From contig NZ_KE159737.1 of NCBI RefSeq assembly GCF_000403455.2, positions 340,699 to 404,698 on the forward strand: a DNA stretch of 64,000 nt, written 5' to 3'. Below, piece by piece: positions 46,605 through 56,019 of this stretch; position 1 is the stretch's first letter; every line of letters begins with the position of its first letter. The notes under the pieces were generated by a model. The model ran no database searches. It was not told the origin of the DNA and worked only from the letters and a program-made list of their open reading frames with translations. Source of the stretch: Dorea sp. 5-2 (lineage in GTDB: Bacteria; Bacillota; Clostridia; Lachnospirales; Lachnospiraceae). The translations under genes and the position numbers were made by a program.

Positions 46605-47145
46605 TTGAAAGCTGACTATAAAAAAAGCCGGTAAGCCTAAAGGAAATTTTCTTAGCAGGCTTAAGGCGAATAAAGAGCTGCTGATCTTAAGCATGCCGGG
46701 CGCAGTCTGGTTTCTGTTTTTTGCATACCTGCCGTTGTTTGGTATCCTGGTGGCATTTAAGAAATTCCGGTTGTCCGGGGACGGATTTTTCTATAATCTG
46801 TTCACGAGTGAGACCGTCTGGTTTGATAATTTTAAATTCCTGTTCAGCAGCGGCGACGCTTGGATCATCGTAAGGAACACGGTACTTTATAATCTTACAT
46901 TTATCATCCTGGGCGTCGCGGTGCCGGTGGTACTGGCGCTGCTGCTCAATGAGATCAAGAATAAGGGAATGATGAAGATCTATCAGAGTTCCATGTTCCT
47001 GCCGTATTTCCTGTCATGGGTTGTGGTAAGTTATTGTGTATTCGCATTCCTGAATCCGGAGAAAGGATACTTCAATGCGATCATCCAACAGTTTGGCGGG
47101 GATCCGGTTTCCTGGTATACAGAGACGAAGTTCTGGCGTATCTCA
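46605..47145 (+). pseudogene. LplB-type sugar ABC permease, frameshifted and 3'-deleted
   Basis: After AAGGAGGAGG a TTG start gives KADYK, then a run of seven A (46620-46626) shifts the frame. With six A the expected KKAGKPKGNFLSRLKANKELLILSMPGAVWFLFFAYLPLFG would follow. About 150 residues and three helices of an LplB/UgpA-like permease are recognisable up to VSWYTETKFW near 47145, where a solute-binding-protein gene begins mid-sequence. The conserved EAA loop and the last helices are missing. A second permease gene that normally follows is absent. Confidence 0.8.
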
Positions 47146-48020
47146 CAAGCAGCTATTCCGCGCCGATCTATATGGATCTGATCCAGAATCCGGTGGGGAT
47201 CGAGTATGGCGACGATACACTGACCGTTAAGAATGTATTTGAGACAGAGAAAATGAGGTCTACCCTTAAGACCATGCGGGAATATTATCAGGCAGGTTAC
47301 ATTAATAAGGATGCGGCGACAGCCTCCGACGACAAATCCATTAAGCGCTTCGTAACGAAGGGCGACGGGCAGCCATATGCGGAACTGGTATGGGGCAAGG
47401 ATCTCGGATACGAAGTGGTGGCGACGCCGATCATGGATACCTATGTGACCAATATTTCCGCCCGCGGCGCATTGACGGCGATCAACGCCCAGTCAGAGCA
47501 TCCTAAGAAGGCGGTGGAGTTCCTGAATCTGGTCAACACGGACGAATATCTCAGGAATCTGCTGAACTACGGTATCGAGGGCGAGCACTGGGATAAAACA
47601 GAGGTTCCGGCAGACGAAGCTGCAAAAGCACAGGGAAAGCCATATGTGTATGAGAATAAGATCAAGCTGAATGAAAAGACGAGAAAGAACTACTCCGTTT
47701 CCTACTGGGTACAGGGCGGCCTGTTTAACACATATGTACTGGAAAATGAGCCGGTTGACAAGTGGGCAACGTTCAAGGAGTTCAATACCTCATCTGTGGA
47801 GGCGCCGTCCTTTGGCTTCGACTTTGACCTGGAGCCAGTCAGTACAGAGGTGGCAGGGTTCGGAAATGTAATGGATGAATTCGGAAAATCACTGTATACA
47901 GGAAGCGTGGATCCGGAGGAATATCTGCCGAAGCTTCAGGAGAAGTTAGAGGCGACAGGCATTGATAAAGTGATCGAAGAAATGCAGAAACAGATTGACG
48001 AGTGGAAGGCGTCGAAGTAG
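47146..48020 (+). pseudogene. 3' part of a sugar ABC transporter binding protein (DUF3502/LipO type)
   Basis: From about SYSAPIYMDLIQNPVGIEYGDDTL the sequence matches the C-terminal half of LipO/LplA-like solute-binding lipoproteins, with the DUF3502-type end (FGFDFDLEPVSTEVAGFGNVMDEFGKSLYTGSVDPEEYLPKL). The signal peptide, lipobox and N-terminal lobe are missing. The join with the permease near 47145 is out of frame. With both permeases gone, this uptake system cannot work as encoded here. Confidence 0.82.
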
Positions 48021-48033
48021 AATAAGAGAAAGA

Positions 48034-48064
48034 GGCAGCCCGGTTGTATTTGGCGCGGGCTGTC
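48034..48064 (+). terminator. Terminator after the binding-protein remnant
   Basis: GGCAGCCCG/CGGGCTGTC stem (one G-U) with a 13-base loop, extended outwards by GAAAGA/TCTTTC pairing and followed by TTTCTT. It lies 13 bases after the stop. Confidence 0.7.
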
Positions 48065-48082
48065 TTTCTTAAAAAGGTTTGA

Positions 48083-49165
48083 ATGGGGGTATTGCTTGTG
48101 GCAGACAGGAAGGAATTGCTCCGTATGGTGGGCAGCATGCAGCAGCTTGCCTATGTCCGTCCGTTTACATACGAGGAAGGACGTGCAAGGGGGATGAAGG
48201 CATATGAGGTGAAGAACGGCCCGCTTCGATTCAGTGTGACGGCGGATAAATGCTTGGATCTTGCGGATGTATCTTTTTGCGGGCATAACATTAGCTTCCT
48301 TGCGAAGCCCGGACTTATGGGACGGAATCATTTTGATACGAACGGAGCGGAGGCGCAGCGCAGTATCATGGGCGGGATGTTATTTACCTGCGGGCTTGAG
48401 AATATCTGTGCGCCTTGCCGGGTCGCAGGGAAGGATTATCCTATGCACGGACGGATCCGGACGACGCCGGCAGAACATGTGGGCGTGGAGGCACGGTGGG
48501 AAGAGGACCGTTATGTCATGAAGGTGTCAGGGACGATGCGTGAGGCAGAACTCTTCGGAGAGAACCTGACGCTTCACAGGACGATCACGACCTGTTATGG
48601 GGAGAATCGCATCTGTATTGAGGATGAGATCACCAATGAGGGATTCCGTGAGGAACCGATGATGCTGTTATACCATATCAATGCAGGATACCCACTTCTG
48701 TGCGAAGACTCAGAAATCTTGATCCCCACAAGGCAGGCGGTCCCGCGGGATGAAGCGGCAGCAGCGAACGTAATGCATTGGAACCGGATGGAACCGCCGA
48801 AGGATAATGAGCCGGAATATGTGTTCCTGCATGAGATGGCGGCAGATCCGGAGGGAAATACATTTGCCGCAGTGCTGAATCAAAAACTGGGGATCGGGCT
48901 TAGAATAGATTATAATGTAAAGGAACTGCCGTATTTCATGCAATGGAAGTCTGTTGCGTCCGGCGATTATGTCATAGGGCTGGAACCGGCGAATTCCAGT
49001 GTCTACGGCAAGCCGTATCATATAGAAGAGAACAGCCTGCATAAGATGGAGCCGTTCGCCGTGGAACATAAGAAGATCATACTTACGTTCCTTTCAGGCG
49101 AAGAGCTTGGCGCGGTGAGGCGCGAGGCGGAAGAATTCTTACAGACTGGAAAGGAGACAGAATGA
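48083..49165 (+). CDS. DUF4432 family aldose-epimerase-like protein
   Basis: 360 residues of the galactose-mutarotase-like beta-sandwich fold: LRFSVTADKCLDLADVSFCGHNISFLAKPG, GGMLFTCGLENICAPC, MHGRI, and a late Glu in YVIGLEPANSS. DUF4432 proteins are thought to be sugar epimerases or mutarotases acting on monosaccharides or glycosides. It overlaps the isomerase gene by 4 bases (ATGA). Start uncertain: ATG 48083 has only a weak site, and the GTG at 48098 follows GGGGGT. Confidence 0.8.
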   Translation: MGVLLVADRKELLRMVGSMQQLAYVRPFTYEEGRARGMKAYEVKNGPLRFSVTADKCLDLADVSFCGHNISFLAKPGLMGRNHFDTNGAEAQRSIMGGMLFTCGLENICAPCRVAGKDYPMHGRIRTTPAEHVGVEARWEEDRYVMKVSGTMREAELFGENLTLHRTITTCYGENRICIEDEITNEGFREEPMMLLYHINAGYPLLCEDSEILIPTRQAVPRDEAAAANVMHWNRMEPPKDNEPEYVFLHEMAADPEGNTFAAVLNQKLGIGLRIDYNVKELPYFMQWKSVASGDYVIGLEPANSSVYGKPYHIEENSLHKMEPFAVEHKKIILTFLSGEELGAVRREAEEFLQTGKETE

Positions 49166-49839
49166 AACGTTCAAAGATCAATACAGAAATCAGACATATG
49201 GAGGAAATGATCAAGGCACATGGCTTTGAGATCCCGCCGTTTTGTAAATGGACGGCAGAAGACTGGAAGACAAAAGGGGCGGAATATGATGAGATCCGGG
49301 ATAACATGCTTGGATGGGATATCACGGACTACGGGCTTGGGAAGTTTGACGAGGTGGGATTCTCTCTCATTACGATCCGAAACGGGAATTTGAATATGGA
49401 TAAGTATACAAAGACCTATGCGGAGAAGCTGCTGCTTGTGAAAGAAGGACAGATGGCGCCGATGCATTTTCATTGGAATAAGATGGAGGACATTATCAAC
49501 AGAGGCGGCGGTAATGTGCTGATCACAGTCTATAATTCTACGAAAGAAGGAGAATTTGCCGATACAGATGTTACCGTGAACTGTGACGGAAGGGAATTTA
49601 CAGTCCCTGCAGGTACGAAAGTGAAGCTGACGCCGGGGGAGAGTATTACGATCTATCCATACATGTATCATGATTTCCATGTGGAAGAGGGGAGCGGTGA
49701 CGTGCTTCTGGGTGAAGTTTCCATGTGTAATGATGACGAGCATGATAATCGGTTCTATGAGCCGATCGGGCGGTTCCCGGCGATCGAGGAGGATGAGGCG
49801 CCGTATCGGCTGCTGTGTAACGAGTATCCGAAGGCGTAG
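49162..49839 (+). CDS. D-lyxose/D-mannose isomerase (cupin type)
   Basis: 225 residues matching the D-lyxose isomerase family. The metal-binding cupin residues are in MAPMHFHWNKMEDIINRGGG (His, His, Glu) and MYHDFHVEEG (His). These enzymes interconvert D-lyxose and D-xylulose and, in many cases, D-mannose and D-fructose. The position between a DUF4432 gene and a mannosidase favours mannose isomerisation after glycoside cleavage. Start and stop overlap both neighbours, showing tight operon packing. Free mannose would then need a fructokinase elsewhere. Confidence 0.85.
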   Translation: MKRSKINTEIRHMEEMIKAHGFEIPPFCKWTAEDWKTKGAEYDEIRDNMLGWDITDYGLGKFDEVGFSLITIRNGNLNMDKYTKTYAEKLLLVKEGQMAPMHFHWNKMEDIINRGGGNVLITVYNSTKEGEFADTDVTVNCDGREFTVPAGTKVKLTPGESITIYPYMYHDFHVEEGSGDVLLGEVSMCNDDEHDNRFYEPIGRFPAIEEDEAPYRLLCNEYPKA

Positions 49840-52319
49840 TGAAGGTGGGAAAATTGGTGGTACAGCAATATATTAGTAAGAATTGGCAGATGCGGCGTGT
49901 CGGAGAGGCGGCGCAGCCGGCGGTGGTCCCGGGATCGGTCTACACGGATCTGCTGCGTAACGGGAATATGGAGGATCCGTTTTGGAAGGACAATGAGGAT
50001 CACGCGCTTTCTTTGATGGAAGCAGATCATGAATATGAGGTATATTTTGACCCGGAACGGGAGTTGATGAAGCAGGATCGGATCTTGCTTCATTTTGACG
50101 GACTGGATACGATCGCGGATATCTGGCTTAATGGGGAGCAGATCGGGGAAGCGTATAATATGCACAGGGTTTGGGAATATGATGTGACCTGCCGTCTGAA
50201 GGAAGAGAAGAACCAGCTGCGGGTAGTGCTCCGCTCTCCGCTTCGGTATATCAGAGAAGAATTCGCGAAATGCCGGACGATGGGGTCGGAGGATGCAATG
50301 GATGGATTTGTCCATATCCGGAAGGCGCATTGTATGTTTGGATGGGACTGGGGGGCGCATCTTCCGGACGCAGGGATCTTCCGTCCGGTGTCGCTGATCG
50401 GAGTGACGAAGGCAAGGATCGACAGCGTTTATATCAGACAGGAGCACAGGGACACAGATGTGACGCTGCATGTTCAGGTGCTTCGTAATACAGGGGAGAT
50501 AGGTGCTGCAGGCGAGGACGCGGCTGAAGAGGAGTTCGGGTACGATGTAGAGATCATGTCGCCGGATGGAATCCTTCTGCGTTATCCGGGTTCTCCTTCA
50601 GAGATCCGGATCGCATCACCGAAGCTCTGGTGGCCCAACGGATACGGGGAGCAGCCGTTATATACGGTGAAAGTAACGCTGTATGCAGACGGCGAGCCCG
50701 CCGATGTCTGGGAGAGACGGATCGGGCTTCGGACAATGGCAATGCGGATCGAGAAAGACGAATGGGGGGAAAGCTTCGCCCATGAGATTAATGGCGTCGC
50801 CGTCTTTGCCATGGGCGCAGACTACATCCCGGAGGATCATCTGTTGGGAAGAGTCACGCCGGAAACGACGCGGAAGCTTTTGGAGCAGTGCGCGGCGGCA
50901 AATCATAATGCCATCCGTGTGTGGGGCGGCGGTTATTATCCGGAGGACTGGTTCTATGATATCTGCGATGAATTAGGCTTGATCGTCTGGCAGGATTTCA
51001 TGTTTGCCTGTGCCGTGTATGAGCTGACGCCGCAGTTCAAGGCAAATATCCGGCAGGAATTCATTGACAATGTGAAGAGGCTCCGCCACCATGCGTCGTT
51101 GGGGCTTTGGTGCGGCAACAATGAGATGGAGATGTTCGTGGAGGAAGGGCATCACTGGGTTACGAAGAAGACGGAAGTGCGGGATTATATCATCATGTAT
51201 GAGCAGTTGATCCCGGAGGTACTGGCAGAGTATGATCCGCAGACCTTCTACTGGCCCGCAAGCCCGTCGTCAGGAGGAGCCTTTGACGAGCCCAACAGCC
51301 CGGACAGAGGAGACGTGCATTACTGGGCGGTATGGCACGGCAACAAACCATTCTCTGAGTATCGTAAATATTTCTTCCGCTATGCGTCGGAATTCGGATT
51401 CCAGTCCTTCCCGAGCAGGAAGACCATCGAGACGTTCACGGACGATCCGAAGGATATGAATATCTTCTCCTATGTGATGGAGAAGCATCAGCGCAATTAT
51501 GGCGCGAATGGAAAGATCATGAATTATCTGCAGCAGACCTACCTGTATCCGACAGATTTCGACACTTTGATCTATGCATCACAGCTTCTGCAGGCAGACG
51601 CGATCCGGTACGGGGTAGAGCATTTCCGGAGAAACCGGGGACGCTGCATGGGCGCGATCGTATGGCAGCTGAACGACTGCTGGCCGGTGATCTCCTGGTC
51701 GTCCGTGGATTACTGCGGAAGATGGAAGGCCCTGCATTATGCGGAGAAGCGTTTCTTCGCTCCGCTCATGATCTCCTGTCAGGAGGAAGGCATGATGACG
51801 CAGGAAGCCGATATGAACCGGGAGCATTTTGAATTCGAGAAATCCATCCGGCTGAATGTGGCGAACGAGACGATGGAGGAGCAGAGCGTACAGGTTTCCT
51901 GGGCGGTACGAAGTGCAAAGGCAGAGATTATCAGGGACGGAGGCGTACAGGAAGTGAAGGTTCCGGCGCTTACCAGCGTGTGGCTTGACAAGGTGCTGCT
52001 GCCGGACGTCGATATCTTCTCGGAATATGTAAGCTATGAGATGAGACAGAATGGTACGGTGATCTCGGACGGCACGGTGATCTTCTCCTATCCCAAATAC
52101 TTCCGCTATGAAGATCCGTCGCTTTCCTGGCGGATAGAGGGAGACGAGATCGTCGTATCGGCAGACGCGTATGCAAAGAGTGTGGAGATCCGCAATGAGA
52201 ATGAAGATCTGATCCTGTCAGATAATTACTTCGACCTGAACGGGGATGAGAAGAGGGTGAAGGTTCTCTCCGGAAAGATTGAGGGGATCAAGCTTCGAAG
52301 CGTGTACGATATCCGATAG
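49839..52319 (+). CDS. GH2 family beta-mannosidase
   Basis: 826 residues as drawn. The N-terminal sugar-binding domain is followed by a sandwich domain and the catalytic barrel. Catalytic Glu residues can be placed in LWCGNNEMEMF (acid/base) and YASEFGFQSFPS (nucleophile); WGGGYYPEDWFYDICDELGL is characteristic of GH2 mannosidases. There is no signal peptide, so it cleaves imported beta-mannosides in the cytosol. The frame opens at GTG 49839, overlapping the previous stop. Starts at TTG 49854 or GTG 49857, just after AAGGTGGG, are more natural and would give KNWQMR close to the N-terminus, as in relatives. Confidence 0.87.
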   Translation: MKVGKLVVQQYISKNWQMRRVGEAAQPAVVPGSVYTDLLRNGNMEDPFWKDNEDHALSLMEADHEYEVYFDPERELMKQDRILLHFDGLDTIADIWLNGEQIGEAYNMHRVWEYDVTCRLKEEKNQLRVVLRSPLRYIREEFAKCRTMGSEDAMDGFVHIRKAHCMFGWDWGAHLPDAGIFRPVSLIGVTKARIDSVYIRQEHRDTDVTLHVQVLRNTGEIGAAGEDAAEEEFGYDVEIMSPDGILLRYPGSPSEIRIASPKLWWPNGYGEQPLYTVKVTLYADGEPADVWERRIGLRTMAMRIEKDEWGESFAHEINGVAVFAMGADYIPEDHLLGRVTPETTRKLLEQCAAANHNAIRVWGGGYYPEDWFYDICDELGLIVWQDFMFACAVYELTPQFKANIRQEFIDNVKRLRHHASLGLWCGNNEMEMFVEEGHHWVTKKTEVRDYIIMYEQLIPEVLAEYDPQTFYWPASPSSGGAFDEPNSPDRGDVHYWAVWHGNKPFSEYRKYFFRYASEFGFQSFPSRKTIETFTDDPKDMNIFSYVMEKHQRNYGANGKIMNYLQQTYLYPTDFDTLIYASQLLQADAIRYGVEHFRRNRGRCMGAIVWQLNDCWPVISWSSVDYCGRWKALHYAEKRFFAPLMISCQEEGMMTQEADMNREHFEFEKSIRLNVANETMEEQSVQVSWAVRSAKAEIIRDGGVQEVKVPALTSVWLDKVLLPDVDIFSEYVSYEMRQNGTVISDGTVIFSYPKYFRYEDPSLSWRIEGDEIVVSADAYAKSVEIRNENEDLILSDNYFDLNGDEKRVKVLSGKIEGIKLRSVYDIR

Positions 52320-52338
52320 AATAGAGAGGAGTACGATC

Positions 52339-52605
52339 ATGAAAAAAATAGTGTTATTTTCAAGTGAGCACTGACCGGGCTGTGCACCGGTGAAAGAGGC
52401 TCTTTCCAAGGCAGATATTCCCTATGCCGCAGTTGATATTTCGTCAGGCATGCTGCCGCTGAAGCAGTTCCTGGCATACAGGGATACCAGGCCGGAATTC
52501 GATGCGATCAAGGAGGCAGGACGCGTGGGCCTGCCTTGTATCGTTGTCAATAAAGGTGAGAAGATATATTTCGAACTTCCGGAGAATTTAGATGAATTAA
52601 GATGA
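52339..52605 (+). CDS. Glutaredoxin-like selenoprotein with in-frame UGA (Sec12)
   Basis: Starting at ATG 52339 (RBS AGAGAGGAG) the frame reads MKKIVLFSSEH, then TGA (52372-52374), then PGCAPVKEAL and on to a normal stop at 52605 (88 residues). The UGA falls exactly at the first position of the CPxC redox motif, giving U-P-G-C, and the protein matches the glutaredoxin/thioredoxin fold before and after it (GLPCIVVN with cis-Pro region). A hairpin with a G-rich loop follows at the spacing expected for a bacterial SECIS. It may reduce disulfides or peroxide adducts. Automatic callers would start it wrongly at GTG 52390. Confidence 0.8.
52392..52406 (+). promoter_or_regulatory. Candidate bacterial SECIS hairpin
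   Basis: GAAAGA/TCTTTC, a perfect 6-bp stem with the loop GGC, begins 17 bases after the UGA at 52372-52374. The loop lies about 23 bases after it and starts with G, as described for bacterial SECIS elements recognised by SelB. A shorter ACCGG/CCGGT stem lies directly after the UGA and could extend or compete with it. Confidence 0.6.
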
Positions 52606-52609
52606 CTTC

Positions 52610-55102
52610 TTATTTTAACCGTTCTACAACGCTTTTGCCGGTTATGATCCGATAAGTGAGATATGGGATCATCATACCGATCAGGAAAAGCAGAGGCAGT
52701 ACGATCAACAACGGCCACAGATTTACTTTGAAATCTAAGAACCAGACATTTTCACAAACCGGGCGTATCAGCATAAAGGCTGCGATAAAGCAGACCGGCG
52801 CCGAAACAATCCCCGAAGTTAAGGCGTAATTACATCCTTCCATGCAAAGCATGGCGCGGATCTGCCGGTTCGTCATACCGATGCTCTGCAATATGGCAAG
52901 TTCTCTTCGGCGCGTGAAAATGCTGGTCAATATGGTATTCGCAAAATTCAGGACACCGATGAATCCGATAATGAATGAGAGTGTACCGCCGACCGCCGCG
53001 ATCGTATTCTGAATATCCTTAACGCCCGCCATGATCGTATTTTTTGACTTGTATGTCATTACTGGCTCGATATCGGTCGTATAGTCCTTCAAAAACGTAT
53101 CTACATCAAGCTCAGCCTCGTCAGCCACATCGAATTTATAGCTCATGGCATAATGATTTCCCGTAAACAGCTTATAGACGTCACCGGGAAGAAAGAAACA
53201 CGATCCAACCCAATCATAGGTATTCGTTTCATTTGCCGCGACATGGCCTAACACGGTGAATTCCCGGACATTCCCGTCATACACCAACTCAACCCGGTCA
53301 CCGACCGCATGATTGAGACTTCCCGCATCCATAACGCCGCGCGTGTTGAAAAATGCTCCCTCTAACACATACTCGCCCGTTCCAAGCTTTTCTGTGTCCA
53401 GTTCTCCATCCACCAATTGTAGCTGAGAGAACGGGAACGGATCCAGACCGTAGATGTGGGTGGAAAAACTGCCGTCGTCCTGCTGGTTGAAGGTCTGCTT
53501 GGTGGTTTCGCTTTTGTACGCTGCGATACATCCATATTCAGCGCCTCCGATCTCAAATCCCTCCTGCTGTTGAACGGCTGTTATATAGCTTTCGCTCAGA
53601 GCGCTCTCTTCACTGACGTTATAATCGTCAAAAAGCTTACTTTGCCCTATACAAAAATCAGAATCCATCATATTTTTGATAGCCTTTGCCGGATCCACAC
53701 TGTGGGAGAAGGTAAAAACCATATTAGTGAGTATGATGCTCACCGAAAGGCTCAAAATTACCAGAACAGTCCGCTTCTTGTTCCGTCCAAGATTAGCCCA
53801 TGCCATATTTCTTGCCGGATGGCCGGAATGCGGGCGTTTCTTTTTCTTTCTGCTGGTATCCGTACCGGAATCCGTATATCGGATCGCTTCAATAGGAGAC
53901 ACCTTCGACGCTATCCTTGCCGGTTTCCGAGTGCTGACCTGTACCGTGATCCACGCAAACATTGCTGCGCCGATAAAAATAAGCGGATGCGGCGATACAG
54001 TGGCGGCGTTCGCAGAAAAGGCGGTATTTACCATCAGTGACGGCAAAAGAAGCTTCCCGATAAAGAATCCGATCAACAGTCCGATCGGTATGCCGACGAG
54101 AGAAAGCCGTCCTGCCTGCCTGCGGACAACGGCGTTGATCTGCCGTCCTGTCGCACCGATTGTTTTTAACATTCCGTAAAAATGTAAATCCCGCAGAATA
54201 GAGATCTGAAAGATATTGTAGATGATCAGGTACCCGGAAAGTAAAAACGCTAATAACGCGCAGACGAGCGCTGAATTTGTCCCCCGATCGGTTGAGCTTT
54301 CTGACGACGTATAAAGAGGGCTTGCCGCGGCGTTGATATAGCTGGCAGAGGAAACATCTGAGGAATATCCAGATTCTTTTAATACAGTTTCCAGATCGTT
54401 CTCTATATTATCGTCATTTTCGAATTTGACGAGTGCTGTAATTGTCCCCGTCTCAACGTGATCCTGGTCATAGGTGTCTGTTAATTCCGCCGTATGCGCC
54501 TGCACATAGGCTTTGGATGCGGCGATGGTTCCGTAATTTACTCCGGGATAGCTTTCCCACCAGCCGGCTAAGACGAAACTGCGTGTGATCTGTTGGTTGT
54601 GCACCGTGAGTGTCAGCGTGATCTCTTCACCGATCTCATGCGGTACATCCAGCAGGTCGAGCGTGGCGGTATCCGTAATGACTTCGTTCTCCTCTATCGG
54701 CATATGCCCGCTTGTGGGCTCAATAGATAAGTATTTCAAGCCGATTTCATCATAATACTCGAATAATGTAAGGCGTTTTAAGAGCGCTTCATTATCAACA
54801 CTGTCCGCCAGCTTCCGGCAGTAAGCGATCTCCTTAACCAGCGGATGACCGCTGATCGTCTCATATTCAGCTTCATCCATATGGATCAGTTTGGCATGGC
54901 CGTCGCCGCCGGATAAGATCATATTCGCCCGCCGTGTGCTTTCCTTCACGCCGATACCGAGTGTAAACAGACTGGTGAATAAGATTGCGGTTAACGCGAT
55001 GGCGATAATGGCGATCACATTCCGCATTTTATTCGCGCGAAAACTTCTGTCGGCAAGCTTCTTTATAACGAAACTGGTATCATTTTCAAAAGGCCAGATC
55101 AT
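52610..55102 (-). CDS. Large FtsX-type ABC permease (BceB/MacB-like)
   Basis: 830 residues. The N-terminal helix is NVIAIIAIALTAILFTSLFTLGI, followed by a ~200-residue extracellular domain, an FtsX block of helices in the middle (SALVCALLAFLLSGYLIIYNIFQISILRDLHFYGMLKTIGATGRQI), a second extracellular domain, and a final FtsX block (GFIGVLNFANTILTSIFTRRRELAILQSIGMTNRQIR). Two FtsX cores and large outer domains suit efflux or detoxification of peptide antibiotics or lipoprotein release. It pairs with the ATPase ending 12 bases upstream and with the downstream-controlled BceRS-like kinase/regulator. Confidence 0.87.
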   Translation of the reverse strand: MIWPFENDTSFVIKKLADRSFRANKMRNVIAIIAIALTAILFTSLFTLGIGVKESTRRANMILSGGDGHAKLIHMDEAEYETISGHPLVKEIAYCRKLADSVDNEALLKRLTLFEYYDEIGLKYLSIEPTSGHMPIEENEVITDTATLDLLDVPHEIGEEITLTLTVHNQQITRSFVLAGWWESYPGVNYGTIAASKAYVQAHTAELTDTYDQDHVETGTITALVKFENDDNIENDLETVLKESGYSSDVSSASYINAAASPLYTSSESSTDRGTNSALVCALLAFLLSGYLIIYNIFQISILRDLHFYGMLKTIGATGRQINAVVRRQAGRLSLVGIPIGLLIGFFIGKLLLPSLMVNTAFSANAATVSPHPLIFIGAAMFAWITVQVSTRKPARIASKVSPIEAIRYTDSGTDTSRKKKKRPHSGHPARNMAWANLGRNKKRTVLVILSLSVSIILTNMVFTFSHSVDPAKAIKNMMDSDFCIGQSKLFDDYNVSEESALSESYITAVQQQEGFEIGGAEYGCIAAYKSETTKQTFNQQDDGSFSTHIYGLDPFPFSQLQLVDGELDTEKLGTGEYVLEGAFFNTRGVMDAGSLNHAVGDRVELVYDGNVREFTVLGHVAANETNTYDWVGSCFFLPGDVYKLFTGNHYAMSYKFDVADEAELDVDTFLKDYTTDIEPVMTYKSKNTIMAGVKDIQNTIAAVGGTLSFIIGFIGVLNFANTILTSIFTRRRELAILQSIGMTNRQIRAMLCMEGCNYALTSGIVSAPVCFIAAFMLIRPVCENVWFLDFKVNLWPLLIVLPLLFLIGMMIPYLTYRIITGKSVVERLK

Positions 55103-55114
55103 GATCTTCCCCCC

Positions 55115-55780
55115 TTACTCTACGATCCTGCCGTCTTCGATCCGGACGATCCGGTCGGCAAGCTGTGCAATTTCGTTGTTGTGGGTGATCATCACGATGG
55201 TCTGATCGAACTCCTGGCTGGTGCGTTTCAAAAGTCCCATAACATCAGAACTCGTGCGGCTGTCCAGATTCCCTGTCGGCTCATCGGCAAGAATAATGGC
55301 AGGCTTCGTCATCAGTGCACGCGCGATCGCCACGCGCTGCTGCTGTCCGCCGGAGAGGATGTTAGGCATATTCCGAAGCTTTCCATCTAGCGCAAGCAAA
55401 TGTACGATTTCTTTCAAAAACTTTCTGTCGTACTTATCGCCGTCCAGCTCCACAGGAAGGACGATATTCTCATGCACGTTCAGGATCGGAACGAGGTTAT
55501 AATTCTGAAAGATAAATCCGATATTGCGGCGGCGGAAGATCGTCAATTCTTCAGAGGATTTTTCGGACAGATCCTCTCCCCGGACGATCACCCTGCCGGA
55601 AGTGGGCGTATCAAGTCCTCCCATCATATTAAGCAGTGTAGATTTACCACTGCCGGAGGTTCCTACCACAGCGACAAATTCTCCCTGTTTTACAGTAAAG
55701 TTCACACCGTTTAGGGCACGTGTGATGTTTGGCTCTTTGCCGTAATACTTTTTCAGATCAATAGTCTTTAAGATACTCAT
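55115..55780 (-). CDS. ABC ATPase of a BceA/LolD/MacB-like transporter
   Basis: 221 residues. Walker A is [13 protein letters not shown]-loop [10 protein letters not shown], signature [15 protein letters not shown], Walker [14 protein letters not shown]-loop MITHN. This is the class that powers FtsX-type permeases, here the 830-residue partner directly downstream. ATG 55780 follows AAGGGAGC; the frame from 55801 adds seven unsupported residues. The kinase/regulator genes upstream on the same strand probably control it. Confidence 0.9.
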   Translation of the reverse strand: MSILKTIDLKKYYGKEPNITRALNGVNFTVKQGEFVAVVGTSGSGKSTLLNMMGGLDTPTSGRVIVRGEDLSEKSSEELTIFRRRNIGFIFQNYNLVPILNVHENIVLPVELDGDKYDRKFLKEIVHLLALDGKLRNMPNILSGGQQQRVAIARALMTKPAIILADEPTGNLDSRTSSDVMGLLKRTSQEFDQTIVMITHNNEIAQLADRIVRIEDGRIVE

Positions 55781-55931
55781 ATTCAAAAATGCTCCCTTCA
55801 AGGCATCTGCCTGTTGATGAGGTCATTATAAAATCCAAATGTCACAGAAATATCCGAGGGGACAAGAAATTTTGTTAAAAATCGGGGCGAAATGTTACAA
55901 GGCACGGACATTTCAGAATTTAGGGCAGATG

Positions 55932-55993
55932 GTTCAAAATGTACGGCGGACAGATCTAATACATGGCGGATAGTTCAAATGTACGGCGGACAG
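55932..55993 (-). repeat. Three ~20-bp tandem repeats upstream of the ABC operon
   Basis: On the minus strand CTGTCCGCCGTACATTT, CTATCCGCCATGTATTA and CTGTCCGCCGTACATTT follow each other with a 20-21 base period. They lie about 150-215 bases upstream of the ATPase start, between it and the kinase gene. Direct repeats on one face of the helix are typical binding arrays for OmpR-family regulators such as the one encoded at 57740. Confidence 0.55.
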
Positions 55994-56019
55994 CCAGGAA
56001 GGGACTATCCGCTGTTTCA

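Noticed and set aside
52372..52374. UGA as a simple nonsense mutation or sequencing error
   Set aside because: It is exactly at the redox Cys position, both sides stay coding, and a SECIS-like hairpin follows at the right distance. The alternative is kept open in the findings.
52390..52605. GTG 52390 as the start of the glutaredoxin-like gene
   Set aside because: No ribosome site; it would remove the first strand and the redox motif of the fold.
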